Assembly (NCBI RefSeq): GCF_000950575.1
Contig: NZ_CP011005.1
Coordinates: 620,001-684,000, forward strand
Direction of reading: 5' to 3'
DNA from: Psychromicrobium lacuslunae
GTDB lineage: Bacteria; Actinomycetota; Actinomycetes; Actinomycetales; Micrococcaceae
DNA length: 64,000 nt
Part shown: in pieces, positions 28,802-37,324 of the stretch
Position numbering within the stretch: position 1 is the first letter of the stretch
How the letters are laid out: each line of letters begins with the position of its first letter
Notes under the pieces: model-generated
Database searches by the model: none
What the model saw: only the letters and a program-made list of their open reading frames with translations
What the model was told of the DNA's origin: nothing
Translations under genes and position numbers: made by a program

Positions 28802-31800
28802 GTGAAAAGTCTGCAGCGAACCCTGATCGCCAACGGTTTTGCCGATTTGGAGAAAAGTAGCCGCTTTTTGGCTGCCCCCGAACTGCAGGGTATTGACCAA
28901 GAGCGGCTCTTTGCGGGACTGAGCTTCGCCGCCGACCCTGATCTGGCTTTGCAATCGTTAGTCCGGCTACTGGCAGCCGCAGAGCCGCTGCGTTCCGAAG
29001 TGCATCGCCTAGTGGCGCAAGGCGGCGAGGCGAGCGAGCCGATGTTCCGCTTACTCGGCGCCTCCGAGGCGCTCGCTGACTTCCTGATCCGTCATCCCGA
29101 ACACGCCGAATTACTGCGCACGCCGGTGACACCGGAACCCCATGGAGTGCCCGCCTGGCAACTGCGGAGCTCGCTGCTGAAGAGCGTCGGAGCCGACCCC
29201 GAGGCGCACCGGCCGATTGCGAGCCGACCACCGCTCGAGGCGGTTCCGGCGCTACGTACCCAGTACCGTCGGCATCTCGCGGAGCTCGCAATCAGGGATT
29301 TATCGGCTGCCTCGCCAACCGATGTGATGCCGATTGTCGGTGCCGAACTTGCCGATCTGGCCGGTGCCGCGCTGGATGCCGCGCTCGCCGTGGCTCGGGC
29401 TGAGCTGAGTGCCGAATCCTCTGCCTGGACCGCAGAACAGGTCAATGCTGTTGACCTTGCGGTGATCGGAATGGGTAAATGTGGGGCCCGGGAACTGAAC
29501 TATATTTCGGATGTCGACGTGATCTACCTGATTGAGGCGGTGGAACTCGACGAAGTGGTGGCGATGACGATTGGCGAGCAATTGGCACTTGCCATTTCGC
29601 GGATTATTAACGCTCCGGCGCGAGAACCAGGGCTCTGGGAGGTCGACACCAACCTACGCCCCGAAGGCAAAGACGGGCCCTTGGTGCGGACCCTTGAGTC
29701 ACATCTTGAGTATTATCGGCGCTGGGCTTCGGGCTGGGAATTTCAAGCCCTGCTCAAGGCGCGGACGGTGGCGGGAAGCCGCCCGCTGGGCGAGCGTTAT
29801 CAGCTCGCGGTGGCGCCGATGGTGTGGAGTTCCTCGGAACGTGAGGGCTTCGTGGAATCGGTGCAGGCGATGCGCCGTCGGGTCAGTGATCACATTCCCC
29901 CCGGTGAGCAGGAGCGCCAAATCAAGCTGGGGGTCGGCGGTTTGCGTGATGTCGAATTCACCGTGCAGCTGCTGCAATTGGTGCACGGCAAGACCGATCA
30001 GCACTTGCATCGCCGCGATACCACTGGCGCCATCGAAGCACTATCGCATGCAGGCTACATTGGCCGTAGTGACGCCGCCGAACTCAATGCCGCCTACCGA
30101 TACCTCAGAGTGCTCGAACATCGGATTCAGCTCGTACAGTTGCGTCGCACACACCTGATGCCGCTCGCCGCCCCTGCGCTCAAGGCTCTGGCCAGGTCGT
30201 CAAGGGGATCCTTTGAACGCGGTCGGCCTAGCGCCGATACTTTGCTGAGTGAATGGCAGGGCGTGAAGCGCAGGGTACGGGCCCTGCACGAGCGTATTTT
30301 CTACCGCCCGCTGTTGAACACCGCTGCCCATCTGAGCGCTGCGGAGGCTGCGCTCAGCCCGCAGGCAGCTCAAGCACGGCTGGCCGCCCTGGGCTACCAA
30401 GACGGCGCCGGTGCGATGCGACATATTGAGGCACTGACCGCCGGGGTTTCTCGCCGGGCGGCGCTGCAACGGCAGCTGCTGCCGGTACTGCTAGGCTGGC
30501 TGGCCGATGGTGTTGACCCGGATGGCGGGCTGCTCGCCTTCCGCCGGCTCAGTGAATCGCTGGGCACTACGCACTGGTACTTGGCGATGTTGCGGGACTC
30601 GCAAGCCGCAGCGGAGCGGCTCTGCCATGTGCTCTCCAGCTCGCGATTGATCGCGGATTTGTTGGAAGTCTCTCCCGAGGAAACCGCCTGGTTGGGTTCC
30701 GATAAGGAGTTGCAACCACTCAGTTTTGAGGCTCAGTGGCAGGAAATTCAGTCTAAGATGTCGCGGCACCCGTTGCCTGCTGAGTCGATCCGGCTGATCC
30801 GGTTGATCCGTCGCCGCGAAATCTTGCGGATTGCGATTGCCGATGGTGCTGGGCTGCTTGACCAGGGACAGATCGGCCAGGCGCTCGCCGACGTCGACCG
30901 GGCCGCCGTGCTCGGCGCCCTACACGTGGCCGAGGGGGCGGTGGGGGAGTTGAAGACCGAAATCCTGGTGGTCGCGATGGGGCGCCAGGGTGGCCGGGAG
31001 ATTGGCTATGGCTCGGACGCTGACGTGATGTACGTGCACCGAGCCTTGCCGGGAGCTACGGAAGCCGAAGCCCAGGAGCAAGCCCTCGCTATTGTTGCGC
31101 AGATTTCCAGCCTGCTCACCCAGCCGTTGAAGCCAGCCGTGCTCGCCGAACGGGTGCTCCAGATCGATGCTGATCTGCGTCCAGAAGGTAAGAACGGTGC
31201 GATGGTGAGGTCGCTCGACTCGTTCCGCGAGTACTATCAGCGTTGGTCGCTGATCTGGGAGGCTCAGGCGTTGCTCAGGGCGCGGCCGATGGCCGGTTCC
31301 GATAAGCTCGCTGAAGATTTCCTCAGCTTGATAGATCCGATCCGTTACCCGGCGCAACTGAGTGAGCAGGATCGTCGGGAAGTTCGCCGCATCAAAGCAC
31401 GCGTTGAGTCGGAACGTCTGCCCAGGGGAGCAGACCCCGCCCGTCATCTTAAATTGGGTCGCGGCGGGCTGAGCGATGTGGAGTGGCTGGTCCAATTGAA
31501 GCAGCTAGAACACGCCGGGCAGTACCCTCAGCTGCGCACCAGTTCGACGCTGCCAGCCTTGGCCGCGCTTGCCGATCTCGGCCTGGTGGCTGCCGACGAC
31601 GCTGAGTTGCTGGGCAGCGCTTGGCAGCTGGCCAGCCGGATTCGTTCGGCAAATGTGCTCTGGAGCGGCAAAGCCTCCGATCTGTTGCCGTCCTCGCGGC
31701 GCGATCTGGAAGCGGTGGCACGCTGGTGCGGTTATCCGGCGGGACACGGCGGCGCGCTGGAGGAAGATTATTTGCGACTCACCAGACAGGCCCGGATCGT

Positions 31801-31828
31801 TTTTGAGCGGTACTTCTACGCCAGTTAG
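28802..31828 (+). CDS. glnE: Bifunctional glutamine synthetase adenylyltransferase/deadenylyltransferase GlnE
   Basis: GlnE attaches and removes AMP on a tyrosine of GlnA1 according to nitrogen status. It is 1008 residues with two nucleotidyltransferase halves: the first around residues 225-245 (GARELNYISDVDVIYL), the second around 733-750 (GREIGYGSDADVMYV). Each is followed by an RPEGKDG/RPEGKNG block and a helical segment (LKLGVGGLRDVEF, LKLGRGGLSDVEW). Both pairs of catalytic aspartates are intact. The start is GTG. An inverted repeat shortly after the stop may terminate the glnA2-glnE transcript. Confidence 0.95.
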   Translation: MKSLQRTLIANGFADLEKSSRFLAAPELQGIDQERLFAGLSFAADPDLALQSLVRLLAAAEPLRSEVHRLVAQGGEASEPMFRLLGASEALADFLIRHPEHAELLRTPVTPEPHGVPAWQLRSSLLKSVGADPEAHRPIASRPPLEAVPALRTQYRRHLAELAIRDLSAASPTDVMPIVGAELADLAGAALDAALAVARAELSAESSAWTAEQVNAVDLAVIGMGKCGARELNYISDVDVIYLIEAVELDEVVAMTIGEQLALAISRIINAPAREPGLWEVDTNLRPEGKDGPLVRTLESHLEYYRRWASGWEFQALLKARTVAGSRPLGERYQLAVAPMVWSSSEREGFVESVQAMRRRVSDHIPPGEQERQIKLGVGGLRDVEFTVQLLQLVHGKTDQHLHRRDTTGAIEALSHAGYIGRSDAAELNAAYRYLRVLEHRIQLVQLRRTHLMPLAAPALKALARSSRGSFERGRPSADTLLSEWQGVKRRVRALHERIFYRPLLNTAAHLSAAEAALSPQAAQARLAALGYQDGAGAMRHIEALTAGVSRRAALQRQLLPVLLGWLADGVDPDGGLLAFRRLSESLGTTHWYLAMLRDSQAAAERLCHVLSSSRLIADLLEVSPEETAWLGSDKELQPLSFEAQWQEIQSKMSRHPLPAESIRLIRLIRRREILRIAIADGAGLLDQGQIGQALADVDRAAVLGALHVAEGAVGELKTEILVVAMGRQGGREIGYGSDADVMYVHRALPGATEAEAQEQALAIVAQISSLLTQPLKPAVLAERVLQIDADLRPEGKNGAMVRSLDSFREYYQRWSLIWEAQALLRARPMAGSDKLAEDFLSLIDPIRYPAQLSEQDRREVRRIKARVESERLPRGADPARHLKLGRGGLSDVEWLVQLKQLEHAGQYPQLRTSSTLPALAALADLGLVAADDAELLGSAWQLASRIRSANVLWSGKASDLLPSSRRDLEAVARWCGYPAGHGGALEEDYLRLTRQARIVFERYFYAS

Positions 31829-31844
31829 TCTGCATCCCGCGATT

Positions 31845-31892
31845 GGCGTCAACCTTAGTTGACGCCTCTTGTTTCGTCAACTAAGGTTGACG
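31845..31892. promoter_or_regulatory. Mirrored pair of palindromes between glnE and a small HTH gene
   Basis: Bases 31847-31864 (CGTCAACCTTAGTTGACG) and 31875-31892 (CGTCAACTAAGGTTGACG) are exact reverse complements of each other, and each is itself a 7-4-7 palindrome; the first extends to 9-4-9 (31845-31866). The DNA could be a double operator for the HTH protein that follows. The RNA could fold as two small hairpins or one 18-bp stem with a 10-base loop, the first with a T-rich tail that would end the glnE message. Confidence 0.65.
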
Positions 31893-31908
31893 TATGGAGG
31901 TGGAGCGG

Positions 31909-32109
31909 ATGAAAACACTAATCGGCGATATGGATGCTGATAACCCTAGTGAGGCCCTTTTTGCCTTGGCCGAGCTGCAGAAGGAAGTCGGTCGTACTGA
32001 GGCTGCCCTGGTGCGTCGAGCCAGGCTGGCCGGGTTCTCCTGGGAGATGATCGCCGTTTGTCTGGGAGTCAGCAAACAGGCGGTGCACAAAAAGTTCGGC
32101 AAAGCCTAG
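31909..32109 (+). CDS. Small helix-turn-helix DNA-binding protein
   Basis: ATG 31909 has GGAGGTGGAG just upstream; the ATG at 31894 would sit one base from the palindrome with no ribosome site. The 66-residue product ends in a helix-turn-helix: LVRRARLAGFSWEMIAVCLGVSKQAVHKKFGK (about residues 33-65). An acidic helical N-terminus precedes it. This HTH type is frequent in actinobacteria, often next to Clp-N domain proteins, but no such partner is here; the next gene is a VOC protein. The double palindrome directly upstream makes autoregulation likely. Confidence 0.8.
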   Translation: MKTLIGDMDADNPSEALFALAELQKEVGRTEAALVRRARLAGFSWEMIAVCLGVSKQAVHKKFGKA

Positions 32110-32129
32110 TACCGCGGTGGTGACCTTGC

Positions 32130-32135
32130 TAGTTT
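32130..32135 (+). promoter_or_regulatory. Possible -10 (TAGTTT) for leaderless VOC gene
   Basis: TAGTTT ends six bases before the ATG at 32142. No Shine-Dalgarno and no strong -35 are visible. Confidence 0.4.
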
Positions 32136-32141
32136 TAGGGC

Positions 32142-32549
32142 ATGTCACACAAATTATTTGTTAATATTCCGGTTGCTAACCTCGATGCCTCGGTGGAATT
32201 CTTCACCGGTCTTGGGTTCAGCTTCAATCCACAATTTACCGATGAGAACGCCACCTGCATGCTGGTGGGCGAGGACGCCTATTTCATGCTGCTGGTCCGA
32301 GAGTATTTTCAGAGCTTCACCGCCAAGCCGGTCGGTGACCCGAAGGCCGCTGATCAAGCTATCTACGCCCTCGGCGTCGATAGCCGCGAGGACGTGGATA
32401 CCTTCGTGGATAAGGCACTAGCTAGCGGTGCAACGGTGGCCGGTGAGACCATGGACCAAGGTTTCATGTACCAGCGCAGTTTCTTCGATCTAGACGGTCA
32501 TCACTGGGAAGTTTTCTTCATGGACATGAGCCAAATGGGCGAAGCTTAA
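32142..32549 (+). CDS. VOC (glyoxalase/bleomycin-resistance fold) protein
   Basis: This 135-residue protein has two beta-alpha-beta-beta-beta units: KLFVNIPVANLDASVEFFTGLGFSF at the start, and DVDTFVDKALASGATVAGETMDQGFMYQRSFFDLDGHHWEVFFMDM at the end. The ending with DLDGHHWEVFFMD is typical of the PhnB/glyoxalase-like subgroup. Substrate unknown. Its last four bases overlap the convergent SRPBCC gene, leaving no room for a terminator between them. Confidence 0.85.
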   Translation: MSHKLFVNIPVANLDASVEFFTGLGFSFNPQFTDENATCMLVGEDAYFMLLVREYFQSFTAKPVGDPKAADQAIYALGVDSREDVDTFVDKALASGATVAGETMDQGFMYQRSFFDLDGHHWEVFFMDMSQMGEA

Positions 32550-32989
32550 GCACCCAGTAAGTATCGATTTCGCTGCTCGATCAGCTTGCGGAGATAGCTC
32601 TTAAGAAAGAGCTTCTCGGCGATCAGCCCGAGCACCCCGCAGGGAGCGGTGACCGTGAGAGTATCAGTCATCACGGTCACCGCTCCCTGCGTTTCAAATT
32701 GGTGCAAGTGGCGGAAGCGCTTAAACGGCCCGCGTTGTTGTTCGTCAATGAAGTGGTGGGGTGCGTCCAGCTCGACAATCTTTGAGGTCATTGTCCACCA
32801 GATGCCGAAGTGTTTCGCCCGCCAGGTCACCGTTTCGCCGAGCGCGATCTTTCCCTGAGTGACCCCTGCAATGGCCTTTTCATCGCTGGCCGACATTGAC
32901 TCAAGGTGGGCATCGATACTCAGGGAGGCGTCGAAGAGATCAGCTTGGGCCAGCGTCGACTCATTGCGTAAGGTGACCACGAAACTCAT
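32546..32989 (-). CDS. SRPBCC family ligand-binding protein
   Basis: The 147-residue protein fits the START/SRPBCC hydrophobic-pocket fold: FVVTLRNESTLAQADLFDASLSIDAHLESM, GETVTWRAKHFGIWWTMTSKIVELDAPHHFIDEQQRGPFKRFRHLHQF, and a long C-terminal helix (LIAEKLFLKSYLRKLIEQRNRYLL). It resembles the ligand-binding domain often fused to TIGR01777 proteins. The ligand is unknown. The coding region contains a perfect 21-bp inverted repeat (32638-32691) encoding QGAVTVMTDTLTVTAP. TATCCT lies six bases before the ATG, so the message may be leaderless. Confidence 0.82.
   Translation of the reverse strand: MSFVVTLRNESTLAQADLFDASLSIDAHLESMSASDEKAIAGVTQGKIALGETVTWRAKHFGIWWTMTSKIVELDAPHHFIDEQQRGPFKRFRHLHQFETQGAVTVMTDTLTVTAPCGVLGLIAEKLFLKSYLRKLIEQRNRYLLGA
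32638..32691. repeat. Perfect 21-bp inverted repeat inside the SRPBCC gene
   Basis: Arms 32638-32658 and 32671-32691 are exact reverse complements around a 12-base loop. The repeat lies about 90 bases beyond the VOC stop, within the coding sequence of the opposing gene. On the plus strand the second arm is followed by TTTCAAATT. It could terminate the VOC transcript. Confidence 0.7.
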
Positions 32990-32995
32990 AATTGC

Positions 32996-33001
32996 AGGAT
33001 A
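32996..33001 (-). promoter_or_regulatory. Possible -10 (TATCCT) for leaderless SRPBCC gene
   Basis: On the minus strand TATCCT ends six bases before the ATG. The -35 is not obvious. Confidence 0.4.
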
Positions 33002-33025
33002 GCCCGAGCCGGGTTCCGGCGGTGA

Positions 33026-35416
33026 CTAGCTCGCTGCCGGCACGCCATAGGCCTCGATCTCGAAGATCGAGTAACCCCATTGAGTTGCCCGTTTAATGCC
33101 CTGAACTCGGAGGTAGTTGACCGCTGTCGTGCTGTTCACCACGATCTTCTGCACTCCACTGCAGACCGGCTTATCGACGGCAATATCTTTCCAGCTCACA
33201 CCGTCCACGGAGGTTTGCAGCTTATAAGCGGTGGCGCAGGCGGTCTCCCAATTGATGTTCACGGTGCTCAGTAGCACCGGTTGCGTGAGCTTCACTTGAA
33301 TCCAAGCATTATCGGCGTAATTGGAAGCCCAGCGAGTGGTGGCGACGCCGTCTACCGCATTCTTCGCGACGAAGCTGGTGCCCGGTTCGACGCCGCTGGC
33401 CTTCACCTCGGGGGAGTTTAGGGCATAGTTTTCGCCACCATTGCTGGCGGTTTTAATCAAAAGGTTGATCAAAACGTCGAGCACGCCGTCGCCTAATTTT
33501 GGTGCCGGCGTTGCCGAGGCACTCCAAGTATTCTTCTGATCGGTAATTTTCACGGCCCTGGCCTGATCGACGGCGGCATTTGAAGCGTCAACCAGGGCTT
33601 GCACGGCGTCCTGCTGGCCGGACCGGGCTGCTTCGACGGCGGCTATCGCCTTCTGCAGGGCGACGCCCCACGGTTTCTCCGCGGTCAACCAGGCGGCCGC
33701 ATCCTGAACAAAAATCTTGTCGCTGAGTTTGGCCGGTATCAGGCTGGAACCGGACACCATTGAGTTTGCGTAGTTCTTCAAAGCGCTCAGATCGGCAGTT
33801 TTCGGTGCAGCTTTGAAAGCGTCGCTGAGCTTGCCGAGCGCGGGAGACTGCGGTAACCAGAAGTTTGGGCCGAAGGTCGGCGCGGCAAAGTTCAGATCCG
33901 CGAAGGTCTGCAGCGCGGCAGCTAACTCGGCATTGCCTTTCGCAAGATAGTTAAGCGACCACAACCAGGTGGAGTTAGCATCGTATTTCGTATCGTTCCA
34001 GGAGAAGCCAGCCACTCCGGCAATCGCAGGTTTACTCGCGGAGGACTGATTCATCGGATTAGACACTACTCCGAGGAGCGAGGCAGATAGCCCGGCTTCG
34101 CGCTTGTCATAGGCACCCATCAACAGCCGGCCAGTGGTCTGACCGAAGTCATTGACCGGGTAGTTGTCCCAGAGGAAGACTTTGCGCCCCCACACCGCAG
34201 CAATCGCCGAGGCATCGGCGTTGCTGATCGAGGGCGGGACCACGTCGGTGCCCGTCCACATGATCACAATGTCCGATTGCAGATTCGCCTTGAACTGCTG
34301 CTTATAGGGCGAGGTCTTGATATCGGAGTACTCGGTAGGCACCATTTGCAGGGGGAAGGTGCCGCTGTGAGTCTTAATGAAGTTGGTATTCAGGTAGTTC
34401 AGGAGGGACACCTGGGCTTTGCCCGCATTGCCGGAGCCGGGGGTGCCGTAAGCGGTCTGGTCCGCACTGCAGTTCCACTTCGTGTAGGAAATGTCATCGA
34501 GCGGAATGGAGAAAGCGCGCACTCCGACGTCATACATCGCCTGCATTTTGGCAATAGCAGCCTCTCGGTCTGCCTGCGAGGAGAAGCAGACCGATTCGCC
34601 AGGGGAGAGCGCGAAAGTGAAGCGGACGTGGTGCTTCTGGCTCTCATCGACCAGTGCCTTGAGTTCGGCGAGTTTATCGACCGGGTAAGGATCACGCCAC
34701 TTGCTGCGGTGGTAAGGATCGTCCTTGGGTGCGTAGATGTAGGTATTCATCTTCAGATCGCCGTAGAAGGCGAGCTGATCGAGGCGTTCTTGCTGGTTCC
34801 ACGGCATGCCGTAGAACCCCTCGATACTGCCGCGAATAGGCATCGCCGGCCAGTCGACAAGGCTGGCCTGGGCGACCTTGTTTCCGGTCAGCAGCTGTCT
34901 GAAGCTCTGCACCCCGTAGTACTGACCGGCAGCGTCGAAGCCGCCAATCGCGATGCCGCTCGCGCTAACTTTGAGCGCATAACCTTCGGGTTTCTGCGGG
35001 GTTGCGTTGCTGCCCAGCACATTGGCGATATCGCTGCGGGTGCCAGGACCGAGGAACAACTTAGTGGCACCAACGGTGTTGCTAATACCGCTTGCCTGCA
35101 GGCTTTGCAACAGCAGTGCCTTCGCGGCCGGATCGGTGTCTGAGCCGGCCACCACCTCGACCGCGGTAAGGGACAGCGGGCTGCCACTAAATTGTTGCTG
35201 CTGCGGGGTCGGTACGATCACCGGATTGCTGGCTGCTTCGGACGAGGGGGCAAATGGCACTGCGGCTCCTGCAGATGCGGGGGAGAAGGTGGACAATACG
35301 GCGAGGATCAGCGGCACGCCGGTCAGCACCGCGACGGCTTTTCGCCAGCGTGGCCGATACGCAGCGGCTGATTGATCGACTGAATCTGAGGATGACTGGC
35401 TGGCTGGACGTGGCAT
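33026..35416 (-). CDS. Secreted beta-N-acetylglucosaminidase, GH84 with C-terminal CBM32
   Basis: The protein removes terminal GlcNAc from glycans outside the cell. Of 796 residues, about 1-50 form a signal peptide (RWRKAVAVLTGVPLILAVLS). A GH20b-like domain covers about 65-185, and the GH84 catalytic barrel begins with IRGSIEGFYGMPWNQQERLDQL at about 194. The catalytic aspartate pair is in FSIPLDDISY (D307, D308). The C-terminal 135 residues (ALNSPEVKASG...TRWASNYADNAWIQVKL...YLRVQGIKRATQWGYSIFEIEAYG) are a discoidin-type CBM32. It is shorter than the large clostridial hexosaminidases. Related enzymes are sold as hyaluronidases, but true GH84 activity is on O- or N-linked GlcNAc. No sugar-uptake genes adjoin it. 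Confidence 0.87.
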   Translation of the reverse strand: MPRPASQSSSDSVDQSAAAYRPRWRKAVAVLTGVPLILAVLSTFSPASAGAAVPFAPSSEAASNPVIVPTPQQQQFSGSPLSLTAVEVVAGSDTDPAAKALLLQSLQASGISNTVGATKLFLGPGTRSDIANVLGSNATPQKPEGYALKVSASGIAIGGFDAAGQYYGVQSFRQLLTGNKVAQASLVDWPAMPIRGSIEGFYGMPWNQQERLDQLAFYGDLKMNTYIYAPKDDPYHRSKWRDPYPVDKLAELKALVDESQKHHVRFTFALSPGESVCFSSQADREAAIAKMQAMYDVGVRAFSIPLDDISYTKWNCSADQTAYGTPGSGNAGKAQVSLLNYLNTNFIKTHSGTFPLQMVPTEYSDIKTSPYKQQFKANLQSDIVIMWTGTDVVPPSISNADASAIAAVWGRKVFLWDNYPVNDFGQTTGRLLMGAYDKREAGLSASLLGVVSNPMNQSSASKPAIAGVAGFSWNDTKYDANSTWLWSLNYLAKGNAELAAALQTFADLNFAAPTFGPNFWLPQSPALGKLSDAFKAAPKTADLSALKNYANSMVSGSSLIPAKLSDKIFVQDAAAWLTAEKPWGVALQKAIAAVEAARSGQQDAVQALVDASNAAVDQARAVKITDQKNTWSASATPAPKLGDGVLDVLINLLIKTASNGGENYALNSPEVKASGVEPGTSFVAKNAVDGVATTRWASNYADNAWIQVKLTQPVLLSTVNINWETACATAYKLQTSVDGVSWKDIAVDKPVCSGVQKIVVNSTTAVNYLRVQGIKRATQWGYSIFEIEAYGVPAAS

Positions 35417-35575
35417 GAGGATCCTTCGATCTGTTGAATTCCACTAGGCGTTGCCAAGCATCCTTGCTCAGATCGGTGCCGAAATCCACAGCAAGGATCA
35501 GATTCAATCATCGGAATGTGAGATTCACAGAACAGGAGGCATCCTGCGCCCTCGCCGCGCGTCTCGATAGGGCCG

Positions 35576-35608
35576 TTTCACGGCGTGTTGCGGCAACACG
35601 CCGTGAAA
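35576..35608. terminator. Hairpin downstream of metI
   Basis: TTTCACGGCGTGTTG (35576-35590) and its exact complement (35594-35608) surround a 3-base loop. It lies 35 bases beyond the metI stop on the minus strand, and about 160 bases before the GH84 gene. No T-tract follows in the minus direction. Confidence 0.5.
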
Positions 35609-35628
35609 ACGTTTCATTAACCGGTTAA
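35604..35628. promoter_or_regulatory. CG-centred palindromes resembling LacI-family operators
   Basis: TGAAAACGTTTCA (arms TGAAA/TTTCA, starting 35604) and the perfect 12-base TTAACCGGTTAA (35617-35628) lie side by side between metI and the GH84 gene. LacI-type sugar regulators bind such sites. The GH84 start is about 190 bases away, so a link to it is only a suggestion. Confidence 0.35.
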
Positions 35629-35642
35629 GCACCGATCGCACT

Positions 35643-36305
35643 CTAATGTCGCAATGCTTTCCGAGCCAATCGGTTGCCGAGGAACTGCACCAGCTGCACG
35701 ATCACGATAATGGTCGCGGTCGCTAAGAGCGTGACGTCCCAGCGGAAGACCATATAACCGCTCACCAGGGCGAAGTCGCCTAAGCCCTTGCCTCCAATCA
35801 CGCCGGCCAGAGCTGACATGTCAACGATGCCAACCACGATGAAGGTGTAGCCAAGAATCAATTGGCCGAGTGCTTCAGGAATGAGCACCGCAAAGATGAT
35901 GTGTCGCGGCCTGGCACCGGCCGCCCGAACCGCCTCAATCACTCCCGGGTCGATGCTCACCAGATTTTGTTCGACTACCCGCGCGATTGAGAAGGTTGCT
36001 GCCACCACCATCACGAAGATCGTCGCGTTGGTGCCGATGTGAGTGCCAACGATGGCCCGAGTCACCGGTTGCAGGGCAGCGATCAGGATGATGAAAGGGA
36101 TCGGCCGGACAATATTGAGAATCACGTTGATTACCGCGTAACTGAACCTGTGCGCCAGGATGCCTCCCGGACGAGTGGTGTAGAGCACCAAGCCCAGAGC
36201 GAGGCCTAGTATCCCGGCGAGCAACAGGGTGAAAGCAACCATGTAGAGAGTGATCCACAGATTCTCTAGTAGCGAGCCGAGAATGCTTCCCCAGTCCGAA
36301 GTCAT
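35643..36305 (-). CDS. metI: Methionine ABC transporter permease MetI
   Basis: MetI is the membrane channel of the methionine importer. It has 220 residues and five hydrophobic segments. The ABC permease loop EAVRAAGARPRHIIFAVLIPEALGQLILGY shows the EAA motif with conserved Gly. The start overlaps the metN stop by four bases. It is the last gene of the metN-metI unit; the binding protein is divergent. Confidence 0.93.
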   Translation of the reverse strand: MTSDWGSILGSLLENLWITLYMVAFTLLLAGILGLALGLVLYTTRPGGILAHRFSYAVINVILNIVRPIPFIILIAALQPVTRAIVGTHIGTNATIFVMVVAATFSIARVVEQNLVSIDPGVIEAVRAAGARPRHIIFAVLIPEALGQLILGYTFIVVGIVDMSALAGVIGGKGLGDFALVSGYMVFRWDVTLLATATIIVIVQLVQFLGNRLARKALRH

Positions 36306-37324
36306 CGGTTCACCTCCTCTACCGTCGCCACGGCACGAAACTCAGAAATCGCCTGCTCGACTAGCTCGTTGGTGCCGTTTAGTGCCAGCGTGAGGGTGCC
36401 GAAGTCCCGCCCTTGGATGGAGTCAATGCCGCCAAAGGCGATCTCGACCTGTGCCCCGGCCTCGCGTGCTGTCCTCAGGCTTTGGTTGAAGTCGTCAAGG
36501 TCGCTAATCGTCACGATGAGCAGCCTGCCCGGGTGCCGTCGCGAGACCCGCTTTAAGTCTTCAGCGTCAGGTCTGGTGTGCACCACGCCGTCGAGGAATC
36601 TTCTGGTGACCGGGTGCTGGGGGGTGGCAAAGACCTCGAAGGTGCTGCCGATCTCAGCAATCTGACCGGCGTCGAGCACCGCCACCCGATCGGTCACCGA
36701 ACGAATCACCTCCATTTCGTGAGTGATCACCACCACTGTCACGCCCAACTCACGATTTACCCTGCGTAAGAGCGCGAGCACGTCCCGAGTGGTTTCCGGA
36801 TCCAGGGCACTGGTCGCTTCGTCAGCGAGCAAGATGACTGGGGAGGCTGCCAGCGCCCGGGCAATTCCAACCCGTTGTTTTTGGCCGCCGGAGAGCTGCT
36901 CGGGGTAGTCATGTGCACGATCTAGCAGGCCGACAAAATCCAGCAATTCAGCAACCCGGCTCCTGCGTTGTTCACGTGGCACTTTGGCGACCCAGAGCGG
37001 GAACTCAACGTTCCCTGCCACGGTTCGCGAACGGAGCAAGTTGAACTGCTGGAAGATCATTCCGATCCGCAGCCGGAGCTTGGCTAGTGCACCCTCGGAC
37101 AATCCGGTCAACTCGGTTTGCTCAACTCGGATGCTGCCACCGCTGGGGCGTTCCAAGCCGTTTATCAGCCGAACTAACGTGCTTTTGCCGGCCCCCGAGT
37201 AACCAATAATGCCGAATATTTCTCCCTGCTCAATGCTGAGGTTCAGATCGTCCAGGGCGCTGACTTGACGGCCGTGGGAACTGAAGGTTTTGCTGACATG
37301 CCGGAATTCAATAATGCTGGTCAA
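36302..37324 (-). CDS. metN: Methionine ABC transporter ATP-binding protein MetN
   Basis: MetN powers methionine uptake. TTG 37324 is preferred: AGGAAG lies nine bases upstream and the protein then begins MTSIIEFRHVSKTF, as in homologues. A TTG 60 bases further up has no support. The 340-residue protein has Walker A GYSGAGKST (about 41-49), the signature LSGGQKQR, Walker B VILLADEATSALD, and a C-terminal NIL regulatory domain (about 255-335) that binds methionine and slows transport. It is translationally coupled to metI. Confidence 0.92.
   Translation of the reverse strand: MTSIIEFRHVSKTFSSHGRQVSALDDLNLSIEQGEIFGIIGYSGAGKSTLVRLINGLERPSGGSIRVEQTELTGLSEGALAKLRLRIGMIFQQFNLLRSRTVAGNVEFPLWVAKVPREQRRSRVAELLDFVGLLDRAHDYPEQLSGGQKQRVGIARALAASPVILLADEATSALDPETTRDVLALLRRVNRELGVTVVVITHEMEVIRSVTDRVAVLDAGQIAEIGSTFEVFATPQHPVTRRFLDGVVHTRPDAEDLKRVSRRHPGRLLIVTISDLDDFNQSLRTAREAGAQVEIAFGGIDSIQGRDFGTLTLALNGTNELVEQAISEFRAVATVEEVNR

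Noticed and set aside
31894-31908. ATG 31894 as start of the small HTH gene
   Set aside because: It would sit one base from the palindrome with no ribosome site, while ATG 31909 has a strong GGAGG at normal distance.
34277-35143. Plus-strand open frame of 288 codons opposite the GH84 gene
   Set aside because: The minus strand has unmistakable GH84 motifs over this stretch, and the plus-strand product has none.
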